Positions 35,592 to 45,202 of a stretch of 64,000 bases of DNA are shown here, one piece after another. The DNA lies in the NCBI GenBank assembly GCA_023823795.1, contig CP085710.1, forward strand, positions 2,878,001 through 2,942,000, written 5' to 3'. Numbering within the stretch: position 1 is the stretch's first letter; each line of letters begins with the position of its first letter. Under the pieces are notes generated by a model. It was not told where the DNA came from. It saw only the letters and a program-made list of their open reading frames with translations, and searched no databases. The DNA comes from Bacillus sp. F19. Lineage in GTDB: Bacteria; Bacillota; Bacilli; Bacillales; Bacillaceae. The translations under genes and the position numbers were made by a program.

Positions 35592-36917
35592 TTATTTATA
35601 GGCAGGAACACTTGATGTTTTTCTTTTACCAAGAAGATATCCGAGTGCAATCCCGATGACTGCCGGAATGAGCCAGCCGATTCCCTCTTGGTACAGCGGC
35701 ATTGCATTCAGAACCGGACTCAATGCTTCTGTCAAAAATGTTTTATTTACTGTATCTAGGATGCTGAACAGTCCGACAACCGCGACGGTTGTAACATATA
35801 TATAAGAACTGTTTTCAATATACTGATGGATTAGTGCAAGGAAGATCAGCACAATCGCAATTGGGTAAATCATGCCTAGAATCGGCACGGACACTGTAAG
35901 AATCTGAGTTAAACCTAAGTTCGCAACAGCTGTGCTAGTTAGACAAAGAATCAGAACCCAGGCTTTATATGGAACTTTTGGCACTGCACTAGTGAAAAAC
36001 TGGCTGCATGAAATCACAAGACCAATGGAGACGCAGAAGCATGCAAGTGTAAAAACAATTCCTAAGATAAGAGTACCGCTTTGACCGAAGAGATACCCCA
36101 TAATATTTGTCAGAATCTGCGCACCGTTTTCTGATTTGCCAAGAGATGCGCTAGTAGCACCTAGATATCCAAGGATAATGTAGATGACAGTCAGCAGGAT
36201 TCCAGCTCCGATTCCTGCGGAAATCATATAGTGCGACAGCTTCTTATCATTCCCTACACCCTGTGCCCGAATCGTATTGGCAATCACAATGCCAAATGCA
36301 AGGGCAGCAAGGGCGTCCATCGTTAAATAGCCATCCAAAAACCCCTGAAAAACAGGACTATTTCCATAATTGCCTGTTGGAGGTTCAAAGGAACCAATTG
36401 GAGTGATCAGGCTTTTTACCAAAATAATCACAATAAGCGCCAGCACAATCGGTGTCAGCAGTTTCCCAAATAAATCTACAAGCTTTGATGGGGACATGCT
36501 CAGCCAATAAACAAGACCAAAAAAGATAAGTGTGTAAATAAATAGTGCTGCAGGATTAACTGCTAAACTTTCAGGAAGAAATGGTGCTGCTCCCATTTCA
36601 TAGGCAAGACTGCCTGCTCGAGGGATGGCAAGCCCAGGTCCGATTGAAATATAAATGATAAATGGAAAGATAAGAGCAAATAGCGGGTGTACACGTGAAT
36701 TAAGCGTATGAAAGCTCCCTGCTTTCGCAATAGCCACAACGCCGAGGATCGGCAGTCCTACTGCAGAAACAATAAATCCTGCAAGTGATGGCCACATGTT
36801 ATCCCCGGCAGCCTGTCCAAGAAAGACTGGGAAAATTAAATTTCCTGCCCCAAAAAACATTGAAAATAACATTAAACTAATAAATACAAGTTGTTTCCCA
36901 GTAAATTCCTTCGTCAT
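35592..36917 (-). CDS. brnQ: Branched-chain amino acid:cation symporter
   Basis: A 441-residue membrane protein with about 12 helices. The start (KQLVFISLMLFSMFFGAGNL, then IFPVFLGQAAG) and GFLDGYLTMDALAALAFGIV are signatures of the LIVCS family of Na+-coupled leucine, isoleucine and valine carriers. Length equals B. subtilis BrnQ. It is monocistronic. No T-box or clear CodY site was found by eye in the 180 bases upstream. Confidence 0.93.
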   Translation of the reverse strand: MTKEFTGKQLVFISLMLFSMFFGAGNLIFPVFLGQAAGDNMWPSLAGFIVSAVGLPILGVVAIAKAGSFHTLNSRVHPLFALIFPFIIYISIGPGLAIPRAGSLAYEMGAAPFLPESLAVNPAALFIYTLIFFGLVYWLSMSPSKLVDLFGKLLTPIVLALIVIILVKSLITPIGSFEPPTGNYGNSPVFQGFLDGYLTMDALAALAFGIVIANTIRAQGVGNDKKLSHYMISAGIGAGILLTVIYIILGYLGATSASLGKSENGAQILTNIMGYLFGQSGTLILGIVFTLACFCVSIGLVISCSQFFTSAVPKVPYKAWVLILCLTSTAVANLGLTQILTVSVPILGMIYPIAIVLIFLALIHQYIENSSYIYVTTVAVVGLFSILDTVNKTFLTEALSPVLNAMPLYQEGIGWLIPAVIGIALGYLLGKRKTSSVPAYK

Positions 36918-37103
36918 GTAAAAAGCTCCTTAGATGTAGTAGTTCCTATAAGAAAATAGTCATAAAAATAATAGTTCAAAGTATATCAGCTATTAAATTG
37001 ATTGACTAGTTCATTTCTTCAGTACTTTTTCGCTAAAAAGGAACAAACCTTTATTTATCAGCATTGAATGCGTTTACTTCACTGCAATAAAATTTCTTCC
37101 AAT

Positions 37104-37138
37104 AAAAAAGACAATACATGATTCGTATTGTCCTTTTG
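37104..37138 (-). terminator. Terminator of the DUF4352-like lipoprotein gene
   Basis: AAAAGACAATAC with GTATTGTCCTTTT, around ATGATTC, directly after the stop codon. Confidence 0.75.
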
Positions 37139-37141
37139 GGT

Positions 37142-37807
37142 CTATTTAAACTCAATGTTTATTTCCTGAGCTTTTTCCTCTGCCTTTTGATCTTTATTTA
37201 ATAGATCACTAGTCAAAATTTTAATACTGTTAACCTCTTTGTCGGAATGATCTAAGATAAATCCGATATTCCCCTTTTTAGAACCTTTTGATGCAAGCTC
37301 GCCATTTAACTCCTCTAGATAAATATCAGACTCCCAGTCCTTTTGCTCGCCTGTATTTGTTTCAAGGACAGCTATTGGTGAGAAGAAAACGGGCTTATCT
37401 GATGTATTTTTAACTTCAATATTTGCTTTTACAATGTCGAACGTTTCTTCATGTGTGAAACTGTGAAAGAAATCGATCATGCTGTAGGCCGGTGTATGCT
37501 CGATAATTTTGACATCATGGATAATTAGTTCGACATCGCCGACTTTGTACGTTTCATTGACTTTCTTAATTGCTTTTAACTCTGCTGCTCCTTTGTCGTC
37601 CTTAAAAGTCTGGCCGACTTCAAGCAGCTCGCGGTCATCCGTAATTTGAGGATTTGGAACGTAGACATCGTTTGTAGATTGTTTATTTGGTGAGGATTCA
37701 GATACCTTTTCTTTCTCTTCTTCAGCAGCATCTTTTGGTGCTGAAGCTTGAGCTGAACATGCTGTAAGAATTAACGTTAATGATAGGAGGGTCCATAATT
37801 TTTTCAT
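37142..37807 (-). CDS. Lipoprotein with DUF4352-like domain
   Basis: A 221-residue lipoprotein (signal MKKLWTLLSLTLILTAC). An acidic/serine-rich linker leads to a strand-rich domain (residues about 65-215) with IVKANIEVKNTSDKPVFFSP, the hallmark of DUF4352/telobox-like Ig domains. It is exposed outside the membrane; function is unknown. I chose the ATG at 37807, which has GGGGA six bases upstream; the frame to 37903 runs through a hairpin and has no site. It lies downstream of the alkaline phosphatase gene. Confidence 0.8.
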   Translation of the reverse strand: MKKLWTLLSLTLILTACSAQASAPKDAAEEEKEKVSESSPNKQSTNDVYVPNPQITDDRELLEVGQTFKDDKGAAELKAIKKVNETYKVGDVELIIHDVKIIEHTPAYSMIDFFHSFTHEETFDIVKANIEVKNTSDKPVFFSPIAVLETNTGEQKDWESDIYLEELNGELASKGSKKGNIGFILDHSDKEVNSIKILTSDLLNKDQKAEEKAQEINIEFK

Positions 37808-37871
37808 TTTTAATCCCCTTTTCTCTAGGAGTGGAAATTGAGTATAAGTTGTTCCGCTTTTGGCAGAAATG

Positions 37872-37939
37872 GGACCGGCGATGAAGATCTTTTTAGGCTT
37901 CATCGCCGGGGCTGTTCGTAAGAGTCACCTACGAACAGC
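37872..37939 (-). other. Two adjacent strong hairpins without T-run
   Basis: CCGGCGATGAAG with CTTCATCGCCGG (37872-37907), and GCTGTTCGTA with TACGAACAGC (37911-37939). They fill the gap between the phosphatase and lipoprotein genes. With no T-runs they look like mRNA-stabilising or processing elements rather than terminators. Confidence 0.6.
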
Positions 37940-37948
37940 AATTCCTGC

Positions 37949-39346
37949 TTATTTTTTGTTTTCCTCTAAAATCTTAAAGATTATTTCTGCATGATCCGTG
38001 TTGTCTTTTTGGCCTGCAAACATTTCTGATCCAGGTCCATAAGCAAATACAGGAACATCTTCTCCTGTGTGTCCGCCAGTTGTCCAGCCTGTGTTTGTAC
38101 GCTTGTTAAAAATAGCTTCAATTGCATTATCTACTCGTAAAATGCCTTTATCTTTATCTGCTTTTCCTTCTTCAGCAGCCTTTTTAACAGAATTAATTTC
38201 TTCTGCCGTCAAATCTAAATCGATGTTTTGCTTTAATGTTTTTTCAGCATCTGCACCATTTGTGACAATTTCATTAGCCATGAAATCAGGAGTGCGCTTA
38301 GCAGCTTTAATCGGTTCACCAAACCAGTTGTAGACACCGTTAGCTCCGATTGAATATCCGCCAGTTGAATGATCAGCTGTAGCAACCACTAGTGTATGCT
38401 TATCCTTTTTAGCAAACTCGATCGCTGCCTTGTATGCTTTTTCAAAATCCTTCATTTCACTCATAGCTGCGACGATATCATTGTCATGTCCTGCCCAGTC
38501 AACCTGGCTGCCTTCAACCATAAGGAAAAATCCGTCTTTGTCTTTGTTTAATCTTGTCAATGCAGAGTTGGTCATGTCTTGAAGTGAAGGTGTTTCACTG
38601 TTGCGGTCGATCATTTTAGGCATACCGCCTTCAGCAAACAATCCAAGTACTTGCTCATTGTTATCCTTCAATAAATCTTCCTTATTTGTCACATAGCTGA
38701 ATCCGTCTTTTTTGAATTCTTCTGTAAGGTTGCGGTCACCGCGGATGAAATTGCTTTTACCGCCTCCAAGCATCACGTCAACTTTGTGCTTGCCGTTGAT
38801 CATTTCATCATAGTAATCATCTGCTAATGAGTTCATGTTTTTTCGGTTCATATCATGTGCTCCGAACGATGCCGGAGTGGCATGCGTAATTTCAGAAGTT
38901 GCAACAAGTCCAGTTGCCTTTCCTTTTTCTTTTGCAGATTCTAAAACCGTTTTAAGTTCCGTTCCATCGTTGTCTACAGCAATCGCTGCATTGAACGTTT
39001 TGTAGCCAGTTGACATTGCCGTTGCAGCAGACGCTGAATCCGTTACATTTTGTGCTGGATCTTCCGGATATGTCATCTGATTTCCGACAAGATGCTTATC
39101 AAATTCCGTGCGTTCAGCCACTGGAGTATTTGGATTATCCTGCAGATAGCGGTAAGCCGATGTATAAGATACACCCATCCCGTCACCAATCAGAAAAATA
39201 ACGTTTTTGATTTCGCCCGGATTATCAGAGGCTGCTTCTACATGATTCGCTTTCGATTCAGGAAAGCTTCCAATTAAACTGCCAGCAACCACTGCTGAAA
39301 GTACAGCAACCGGAATGACTTTTTTTCCTAACTTTTTATTAAACAA
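37949..39346 (-). CDS. Secreted alkaline phosphatase (PhoA family)
   Basis: A protein of about 465 residues with a signal peptide (GKKVIPVAVLSAVVAGSLIG). Metal and catalytic motifs are IGDGMG (Asp 55), the nucleophile S104 in TDSASAATAM, HATPASFGAHD, EGSQVDWAGHDND and VATADHSTGGY, and the last histidine in TGGHTGEDVP. It frees phosphate from esters outside the cell, like B. subtilis PhoA/PhoB. The start is TTG 39346, eight bases after GGAGG; ATG 39361 overlaps that site. TTTACG-N5-TTTACA at 39447-39463 could be a PhoP box, weakly supported. Confidence 0.93.
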   Translation of the reverse strand: MFNKKLGKKVIPVAVLSAVVAGSLIGSFPESKANHVEAASDNPGEIKNVIFLIGDGMGVSYTSAYRYLQDNPNTPVAERTEFDKHLVGNQMTYPEDPAQNVTDSASAATAMSTGYKTFNAAIAVDNDGTELKTVLESAKEKGKATGLVATSEITHATPASFGAHDMNRKNMNSLADDYYDEMINGKHKVDVMLGGGKSNFIRGDRNLTEEFKKDGFSYVTNKEDLLKDNNEQVLGLFAEGGMPKMIDRNSETPSLQDMTNSALTRLNKDKDGFFLMVEGSQVDWAGHDNDIVAAMSEMKDFEKAYKAAIEFAKKDKHTLVVATADHSTGGYSIGANGVYNWFGEPIKAAKRTPDFMANEIVTNGADAEKTLKQNIDLDLTAEEINSVKKAAEEGKADKDKGILRVDNAIEAIFNKRTNTGWTTGGHTGEDVPVFAYGPGSEMFAGQKDNTDHAEIIFKILEENKK

Positions 39347-39545
39347 TGAAACGACCTCCAATAGAATAGATTATTAATCTCATATAAATTCTATTTGTTT
39401 TTCTTTAAGGAAGTTTGTTTACTTTGTAAATTCTGCTTGTCCGTCCTTTACGTAACATTTACAAAAAAGACAAAGAAAACACTTGTATTTTTATCATCAA
39501 ATTGAGGAATTGCTGTCTCTTGATTTATCCCTGCTTAACCTCTGT

Positions 39546-40739
39546 TTAATCAGACAGCATAACTGAAAGTCTTCTTCTGAGAACCTTCAGGAATACAGCG
39601 CCTGCGCCTGACACTATACATATCAGGAGCCCAACGGATAAAAACAAAGCAGAAATCCCAATTTGCGAAGCGCAAAAAGTTCCATACAAGATCCCCAAAG
39701 GAGCGGCCGCTTTTGTTAACAAGAACCTAACCGACAGAATTTGTCCAAGAATCGAATCAGGTACCAGCCGCTGATAGAGCGTCGTGCTGTAGATGTTCCA
39801 AAAAGGCATGACGGCGCCAGCAATGACTTCTATTAAAATAGCAGCCCATAAAACTTTAGTGACTCCTAACGCTAAATACGTGCAGCCTCCAATAAATAGT
39901 GCAGATGTCATGACAATATAAAGTGATTGTTTTGGTTCTCTTATTTTTGCGGCGGCATAGCTCCCAAGAATATAGCCTAATGGAAAAGAAGCCGCGAACA
40001 AACCATATTCAAATGCAGAGCCGCCGATTATCTCAGCTATATAAGGAATGTACATCGTTTGCGAGGCGTACACTCCAAAACTAGTAACGAAAATAAATCC
40101 TCCTAAAACAAGCAAAATCCGATGTTTTCGATAAAGTGTGAAACCCTCTATAAATTGAGCTTTCCAAGTATTTTTTTTCGTTTTTCTGATAAATGGCTCA
40201 TTGATCTTCAGTATCATTGTAAAAGAAATGAAAAACATAATAGAAATGGATAAAAGAGCCTCCTTATAATCAACAGCGGTTACTATCAAACCTGCAGCTG
40301 GAAGAGAAATAAACCTCATTAGCTGGACCCCGCCTGAGATTTTCGCATTCACTTTTACTAATTCCTCATCTTTAACGAGTTTTGGTATAAGCGCTGCAGC
40401 AGCAGAGTCATAAACGACAATTGAAGTTATAAAAGCAGCAAAGTAAAGAAATTCAACCTCTGCATTTCCTGAAAAAATGATCATCCACAATAGAAAATAA
40501 GCTGAACATCTTATCCATTCTGAAGCTTTCATCATAGTCGTTCTTTTAAAACGATCGATATAGGGACCCGCTAAAAATTGGATCAGCAGCTGGCCGGCAA
40601 TGCTCACCAGCCAAAGTCCTCCCATCGCAAACTTAGAGCCTGTTTCCCCGTAGACAATCCAGGAAATGCAAAAAGTGCCAAACGTACTTGCGAATGTTGA
40701 AAGCAGCTGATTGTAAAAAAGCATGGAAACCCTTTTCAT
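39546..40739 (-). CDS. MFS exporter
   Basis: A 397-residue transporter with 12 predicted helices of the type close to macrolide efflux (MefA-like, MFS_3). Landmarks are the N-terminal FGTFCISWIVYGETG and the loop GPYIDRFKRTTMMKASEWIR. The regulator gene directly upstream ends four bases before it, so the two form one operon. Substrate unknown; drug or metabolite export under an ArsR-type repressor is the usual role. Confidence 0.82.
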   Translation of the reverse strand: MKRVSMLFYNQLLSTFASTFGTFCISWIVYGETGSKFAMGGLWLVSIAGQLLIQFLAGPYIDRFKRTTMMKASEWIRCSAYFLLWMIIFSGNAEVEFLYFAAFITSIVVYDSAAAALIPKLVKDEELVKVNAKISGGVQLMRFISLPAAGLIVTAVDYKEALLSISIMFFISFTMILKINEPFIRKTKKNTWKAQFIEGFTLYRKHRILLVLGGFIFVTSFGVYASQTMYIPYIAEIIGGSAFEYGLFAASFPLGYILGSYAAAKIREPKQSLYIVMTSALFIGGCTYLALGVTKVLWAAILIEVIAGAVMPFWNIYSTTLYQRLVPDSILGQILSVRFLLTKAAAPLGILYGTFCASQIGISALFLSVGLLICIVSGAGAVFLKVLRRRLSVMLSD

Positions 40740-40743
40740 CCAT

Positions 40744-41787
40744 TCAGCTCCGTTCTAAATAAGTCTCAATCTGGGATTCAATACCTTGGAAAGCCTGTTC
40801 TGTTACTGAATAATAAGCACCAGTCACTTTTACAATTCCTGCAGAACGCAATAATGATAAATGGTGATGGACCGTTGTTTTGCCCATTCCAAGTAAAGCT
40901 GTAAGCTCCTTCAGTGTTTTTTCTTTTTCAGTAAGAAGCTTAACGATCCGCAGACGTTTTTCATCGCCAATTGCTTTAAGGCGCCCGACTAGCTGTGCAG
41001 ACGGCTCGTAAGGATCTTCTGATTCATTCAGACTGTTATCACTGACAGGATAATAGAAGACCTTTGTTTCTTCTAAATTAGCCTGAATCGTCCATGGCCG
41101 GTAAATGTGATGCGGGATCAGCAGTACCTTTGTAATACCTGGTTCCGGTTTGTAATCTACTCCTGTTGCATGAAGAACAATCTCTTTAGGACTCTGATTT
41201 TTGAGCCATTGTTCCTTTTCCTTTTGATCACGTTCCAGAATGCTGTTCATTTCCAATTCCTGTATTTGAATAAATTCTTTGTACCAGCCGTTTGTTACTT
41301 TTTTCAAATGGTTTCTAAGTTCTTTTAAGTCGCATCTGCAGATAAAATGGATCATTTGCGGAAAAAAAGCGTGCCCTTTACAAGCTAGGATCATCTCATT
41401 TTCAGATTCAGCATCTCCATTGGAAGCCTTCAGACGGTTCTCTTCCTGAGTCTGATCCAAGTAAGGAAGTATCAAGTATTTCAGGTGCTGATCAGGAAGA
41501 TCATCAATAAAACCATGCAGATCTTTGAAAGAAGAAAAATTCTCCTCGTGCAAAAGCTGCAGCAGCATTTTCCACGTATTGTGTTCCTGACAATATTGCA
41601 GCTCGGCAGTCAGACTTTCAGAAAGATTATTTCGGATGTGATCCAAGTCCTGCTTTGGCTTCTCCAGCTGGTTATGCAGCTTCGGATATGTAATCATGGC
41701 AATTCCAAGCACACATTCAAATAATATCGAATGCTTTTGTTCTACTTCGTATGATTTTCTTTCAAAGGATGTATTTAATAAATTCAT
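40744..41787 (-). CDS. ArsR-type regulator with N-terminal extension
   Basis: A 347-residue protein. The HTH lies unusually at the C-terminus (LKAIGDEKRLRIVKLL, TLKELTALLGMGKTTVHHHL, LLRSAGIVKVTG, residues about 262-330); the N-terminal 250 residues form a separate, mostly helical domain that may bind a ligand. It belongs to the DUF5937-like, long ArsR regulators. An AAAGGAGATG site precedes the ATG. A 13-bp inverted repeat 21 bases upstream (41808-41848) is a probable operator. It would control itself and the MFS exporter. Confidence 0.8.
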   Translation of the reverse strand: MNLLNTSFERKSYEVEQKHSILFECVLGIAMITYPKLHNQLEKPKQDLDHIRNNLSESLTAELQYCQEHNTWKMLLQLLHEENFSSFKDLHGFIDDLPDQHLKYLILPYLDQTQEENRLKASNGDAESENEMILACKGHAFFPQMIHFICRCDLKELRNHLKKVTNGWYKEFIQIQELEMNSILERDQKEKEQWLKNQSPKEIVLHATGVDYKPEPGITKVLLIPHHIYRPWTIQANLEETKVFYYPVSDNSLNESEDPYEPSAQLVGRLKAIGDEKRLRIVKLLTEKEKTLKELTALLGMGKTTVHHHLSLLRSAGIVKVTGAYYSVTEQAFQGIESQIETYLERS

Positions 41788-41807
41788 TTTTTCATCTCCT
41801 TTCTTTT

Positions 41808-41848
41808 ATTCTAAATATATAGAACGATTTATTCAATATATTTAGAAT
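41808..41848 (-). promoter_or_regulatory. 13-bp inverted repeat, operator of the ArsR/MFS operon
   Basis: ATTCTAAATATAT (41808-41820) and its exact complement ATATATTTAGAAT (41836-41848), spaced 15 bases. The arms fall between the likely promoter and the ribosome binding site. A CTAAATATAT-type arm is common for ArsR proteins. Confidence 0.7.
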
Positions 41849-42078
41849 TTTTATAAAGATTTTTATCGAATCATATAAAAGGGCTATTTGATAAATAAAA
41901 TAGGGAACGCAAAAATGCTCAGAATTTTCCACTCTGAACATTATCTATTTCAGATTCAATTGATGTTCTTATTACTGGTCTCTTTATTAAAGAGATATAA
42001 ATTTCACTCTGCCCTTTCTTACCTAAAGTTGACGTGCACTAAGTGCTTGCAAGGACCACTATTCTGGAAAAAGCATAT

Positions 42079-42696
42079 TTACAGTTTAGTAACTATTATC
42101 TTTCGATACATTCCGTCGAACATGATCCCTGCATCCTCTTTAATACGCAGTTTTACCTTTTGTTTTTCAAATAATTCCTCAAAATTCAACCCAATATCAG
42201 TTCCTAAAACCCTGATAAATGGCCTAATGATTTTATTTATTAAGGAGAGCCTCTTTGCTTTGGAGGAAAACTTATCAAACAGTATGATTTCACCCTCTTT
42301 TTTCAAAACTCGCGACATTTCTCCAAAACATTTATCTGCGTCTGGTACTACAGAGAGAATTAAACTCCCTACTACTATATCAAATTGTTCATCAGTAAAA
42401 TTCATTTCTTGAGCATCCATTTCTATGAAATGGATAGAAGAGTTGGCAAATTTCTCTTTTGCTTTATTAAGCATTTCAGGTGAAAAATCTATAGCGGTAA
42501 TATCTAGTCCATTATGATGAATCTGTTCTAAATCTGCCCCTGTTCCTACACCGACAAAAAGGATTTTTTGTGTACGATTAAATGTTCTTTCTTGAAATAT
42601 TTTCTTTCGGGCATTGAGAAAGCGGCCTGAATTGAAAAACTTATCGTAAACTGGAGACCAAACCTTATAGATCACTTTGTTCTAAGCATGATTCAT
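42079..42696 (-). CDS. Class I SAM methyltransferase, with stop at codon 5
   Basis: The main part (from GTG 42675, 198 residues) is a class I methyltransferase of the UbiE/COQ5 type, with motif I LFVGVGTGADL, the acidic post-I residue DITAIDFSPEML, and DIVVGSLILSVVPD. The natural start is probably ATG 42696, which has GGGTGGAG just upstream and stays in the same frame, giving MNHA, then TAG (42682-42684), then NKVIYKVWSPVYD. So either translation begins at GTG 42675 without a good site, or the gene is silenced by one base change. Substrate unknown. Confidence 0.75.
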
Positions 42697-42721
42697 TTCT
42701 CCACCCTCTTTAAAAATCTTA

Positions 42722-42794
42722 AAAATTGTATTTCACTATAAAGACCGTAATCCCAAGAAAAATAACAAGATGTCCTGCAAATCCATTCATTAAT
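42722..42794 (-). pseudogene. Possible membrane-protein C-terminal remnant
   Basis: Minus strand reads MNGFAGHLVIFLGITVFIVK, then YNF and stop, upstream of the methyltransferase. It resembles the last helix of a membrane protein. Short, so uncertain. Confidence 0.25.
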
Positions 42795-42904
42795 GGAGGA
42801 ATTTACACCATTTCCTGCTCCTGAATGAAAACAGCTCCCCATATGCATATGCTGAAAGTATGTTACTCTAAAGATAGGTCAAAAAATGATCGGAGGAAAT
42901 CATC

Positions 42905-43249
42905 ATGCAAATCAGTGTCTTCTTAGATGATTACCGAACGTGCCCAAGCGGTTATGTCTTGGCAGAAAATATAGATCAGTGCATCAGTCTTTTACGCAAT
43001 AACTGTGTTGACCATCTTTCACTGGATCATGATCTCGTAAGCAAAACGAGAAACGGACTTATGCTTGTTGAATACATGGTTAAAAACCACCTTTATGCCA
43101 ATCGCATCACGATTCATTCAGCCAATGCTGTCGGAAGCAAGGCTATGTACAAGTATTTTAAAAAAGCACAGGATGAATTTAAAATGCCGAAATCTATTAA
43201 AGTGATCCAAAAACCCATGCCTCTTCATTCTATTGCTGCCAGCCGCTAA
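42905..43249 (+). CDS. Cyclic-phosphate processing receiver-domain protein
   Basis: A 114-residue single-domain protein that fits the cyclic-phosphate processing receiver (cREC) family: MQISVFLDDYRTCPSGY at the start, HLSLDHDLVSK in the middle and ITIHSANAVGSKAMYKYFKK near the end. The family relates to receiver domains and occurs with RNA-repair or nucleotide-signalling enzymes. Here it is alone, without a kinase, ligase or phosphatase beside it. GGAGG precedes the ATG by about eight bases. Substrate unknown. Confidence 0.75.
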   Translation: MQISVFLDDYRTCPSGYVLAENIDQCISLLRNNCVDHLSLDHDLVSKTRNGLMLVEYMVKNHLYANRITIHSANAVGSKAMYKYFKKAQDEFKMPKSIKVIQKPMPLHSIAASR

Positions 43250-43315
43250 TTCCCGCCTGCAAAAATTCCATATAGCGTTTTTTATGAGGTATTACTTAAA
43301 AACTGATGCCTCTTT

Positions 43316-44724
43316 TTAATGGATATAAAATCTTTTTTCAACTATCAGTTCTCCTTCTTTTGCATGAATAAAAGAAACTTTCCCTTTAAGCTCAGAATAG
43401 ATAGGTTTATAAACGAGCTGATAATACCTTTCAGAGTTGTCTTTATACGCTTTAGCCCATTGCTTTTCAATCTGGAAGACTGATCCAAATATTTCTATAG
43501 CTTTATCTTTAGAAATTTCTGGATGAGGATCAATGGACAAAAGCAGCTGAGGCAGAACTTCGGGTCCGAGATAGTGAGTGATCTTACCACTTGTTCGGTT
43601 AACATTGATTCTGGCTGCTCCATACCTTACAGATATACCATGGTGTATGAGATCAAATTGAAAAAGGACTCTTCCCTCATCACTTTCTATCTGCATCAGA
43701 TCCATCTGGAAATAAAGATGAGCATCAGGATATATGGCATTTAAAAATTGAACAGCAGCCATTTCACATTCTTTTATGCTCAGCCATTGATTCCCCACAG
43801 TTTCAATAAAAGAAATGAATCCTATTAATTTGCCGGTTTCTTTATCACGCTTTACTTTTATTGTATTTTCATTTCTTTTGTTGAAAAAAGTCATGATGCT
43901 ATGATCTGCTGCAGCTGGCTCGTCTCCATGTTTTCTATATACCTCTCCAATCGAATCCCCGAAATCCTGCTCTCGAATTTTCGCAAAGCCTGCACTCAGT
44001 TCTGTTAACGCTTCTGGGGAGACTCCAGATTCTAACTTTGGTAATCTTTTATAAATTTGTTCTTTATCTTCTTCATTTTCCATAAATACTTTTTGTTTCC
44101 CGTCTACCGGGATCTCATAAAAAAGCAATTCTGGTTCATACACTAAGTGAGGAAGATTGTCCCCATTTTCATAGAGTTCTCTATTAAGATGGACAATTAT
44201 CAGTTTCATTTTCATGTCTTTCAGAAATTCACATCTAACTTTTTCTTCAGGCAGCAGGAACTCTGGAAAAAAATCTGTTCAGCTGGACCATCATAATGAA
44301 ACTGCATAATTTCCCCGTGTTCATTAATATCTATGTAAAAACCGGTAAATAGCAAAGGCAAATCCAATTCCATTTGGATATAAGATACGCGGAGATTCTC
44401 ATCTATTTTGTGTACATGCTCTTCCATAAACATATTAACAGCACCAGGATAATGAATCTCTACAAATTGCAATGCTTTCTTTTTTAATTCATCTTGATCA
44501 AAGATATCGTGATGAACCTCTTCAGTTGATTTGTCTTTTGTTAAATCAATCAGATGACCGTTTCCATCCAGCTCAATCAAGATCCCCATCTCTTCCTCAT
44601 CTGGATGTTTCCATGCGAAAATCGCCCGGCTTCCATCCTCAGAATAATCTTCAATTTCAAGCTGATATTCACTAGGAATCACACAAATCTGCCTTGCTTT
44701 ATATAAACAATCCTTATTATGCAT
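43316..44724 (-). pseudogene. YcdB/YcdC-like repeat-domain protein, split by one-base slip
   Basis: Two consecutive frames (44221-44724 and 43316-44215) read as one protein of about 469 residues with alternating strand-helix repeats (for example KALQFVEIHYPGAVNMF and AAVQFLNAIYPDAHLYF), the pattern of the YcdB/YcdC (DUF4901) repeat. At 44267-44273 the plus strand has seven As; one more base would join PAEQIFF to PEFLLPEEKVRCEF, which then runs into the second frame. The break is therefore a single homopolymer slip. No catalytic motif is visible; function unknown. Confidence 0.7.
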
Positions 44725-45164
44725 AACCTTCTCCTTTACAAGAGCTGCAGTCTATTACTTTATATACGAATTTAAAGGCCTTATGGTTTCATAGAGTGAT
44801 AGTCTGCTGATCTGCCAGGCGGTATCACGTTTTTGATTTACACTTGTCCTTTAGCAATATTTTGGAATGTTCAAACGCACAAAAAACGTTAACCCTGTTC
44901 TCCTCAGGCGCCAATTCACAAAAAAAGTCTTTCAATCTCTATTTGCTGAACCATATAAGCCGCCAAGCTGCGGTATATCCTGCTTCAAGAAATTTCTGTT
45001 TTGTAAGCTGTTCAAATAGACACCATCCCAAGGTTATTCTGTATTTTTCTTATTTTTACTTCAATCCTTTTTGTGGTACCGACCATATTATTTAAAGCCC
45101 CCTTTAACAAGTAAATAAATATATTCCAAGTTATGAGTACTTTGTTTCCTGTAAAACCAATAAA

Positions 45165-45190
45165 AGAGACTGCCTTAGCAGCCTCTAGAT
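45165..45190 (-). terminator. Terminator of the small hydrophilic protein gene
   Basis: AGAGACTGC pairs with GCAGCCTCT, with a T-run on the minus strand. The 44725-45164 stretch shows no gene. Confidence 0.7.
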
Positions 45191-45202
45191 TACTTTACTT
45201 CT

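Noticed and set aside
36918-37100. T-box or CodY site upstream of brnQ
   Set aside because: No T-box core (AGGGTGG) and no AATTTTCWGAAAATT-like element was visible.
39447-39463. PhoP box (TTTACG-N5-TTTACA) before alkaline phosphatase
   Set aside because: Only two repeats and on the strand opposite to the gene; not enough to call.
41888-42412. 174-residue plus-strand frame
   Set aside because: Mostly antisense to the methyltransferase gene, which has clear family motifs.
44844-45095. 83-residue plus-strand frame
   Set aside because: No ribosome binding site and no coherent composition; treated as empty intergenic DNA.
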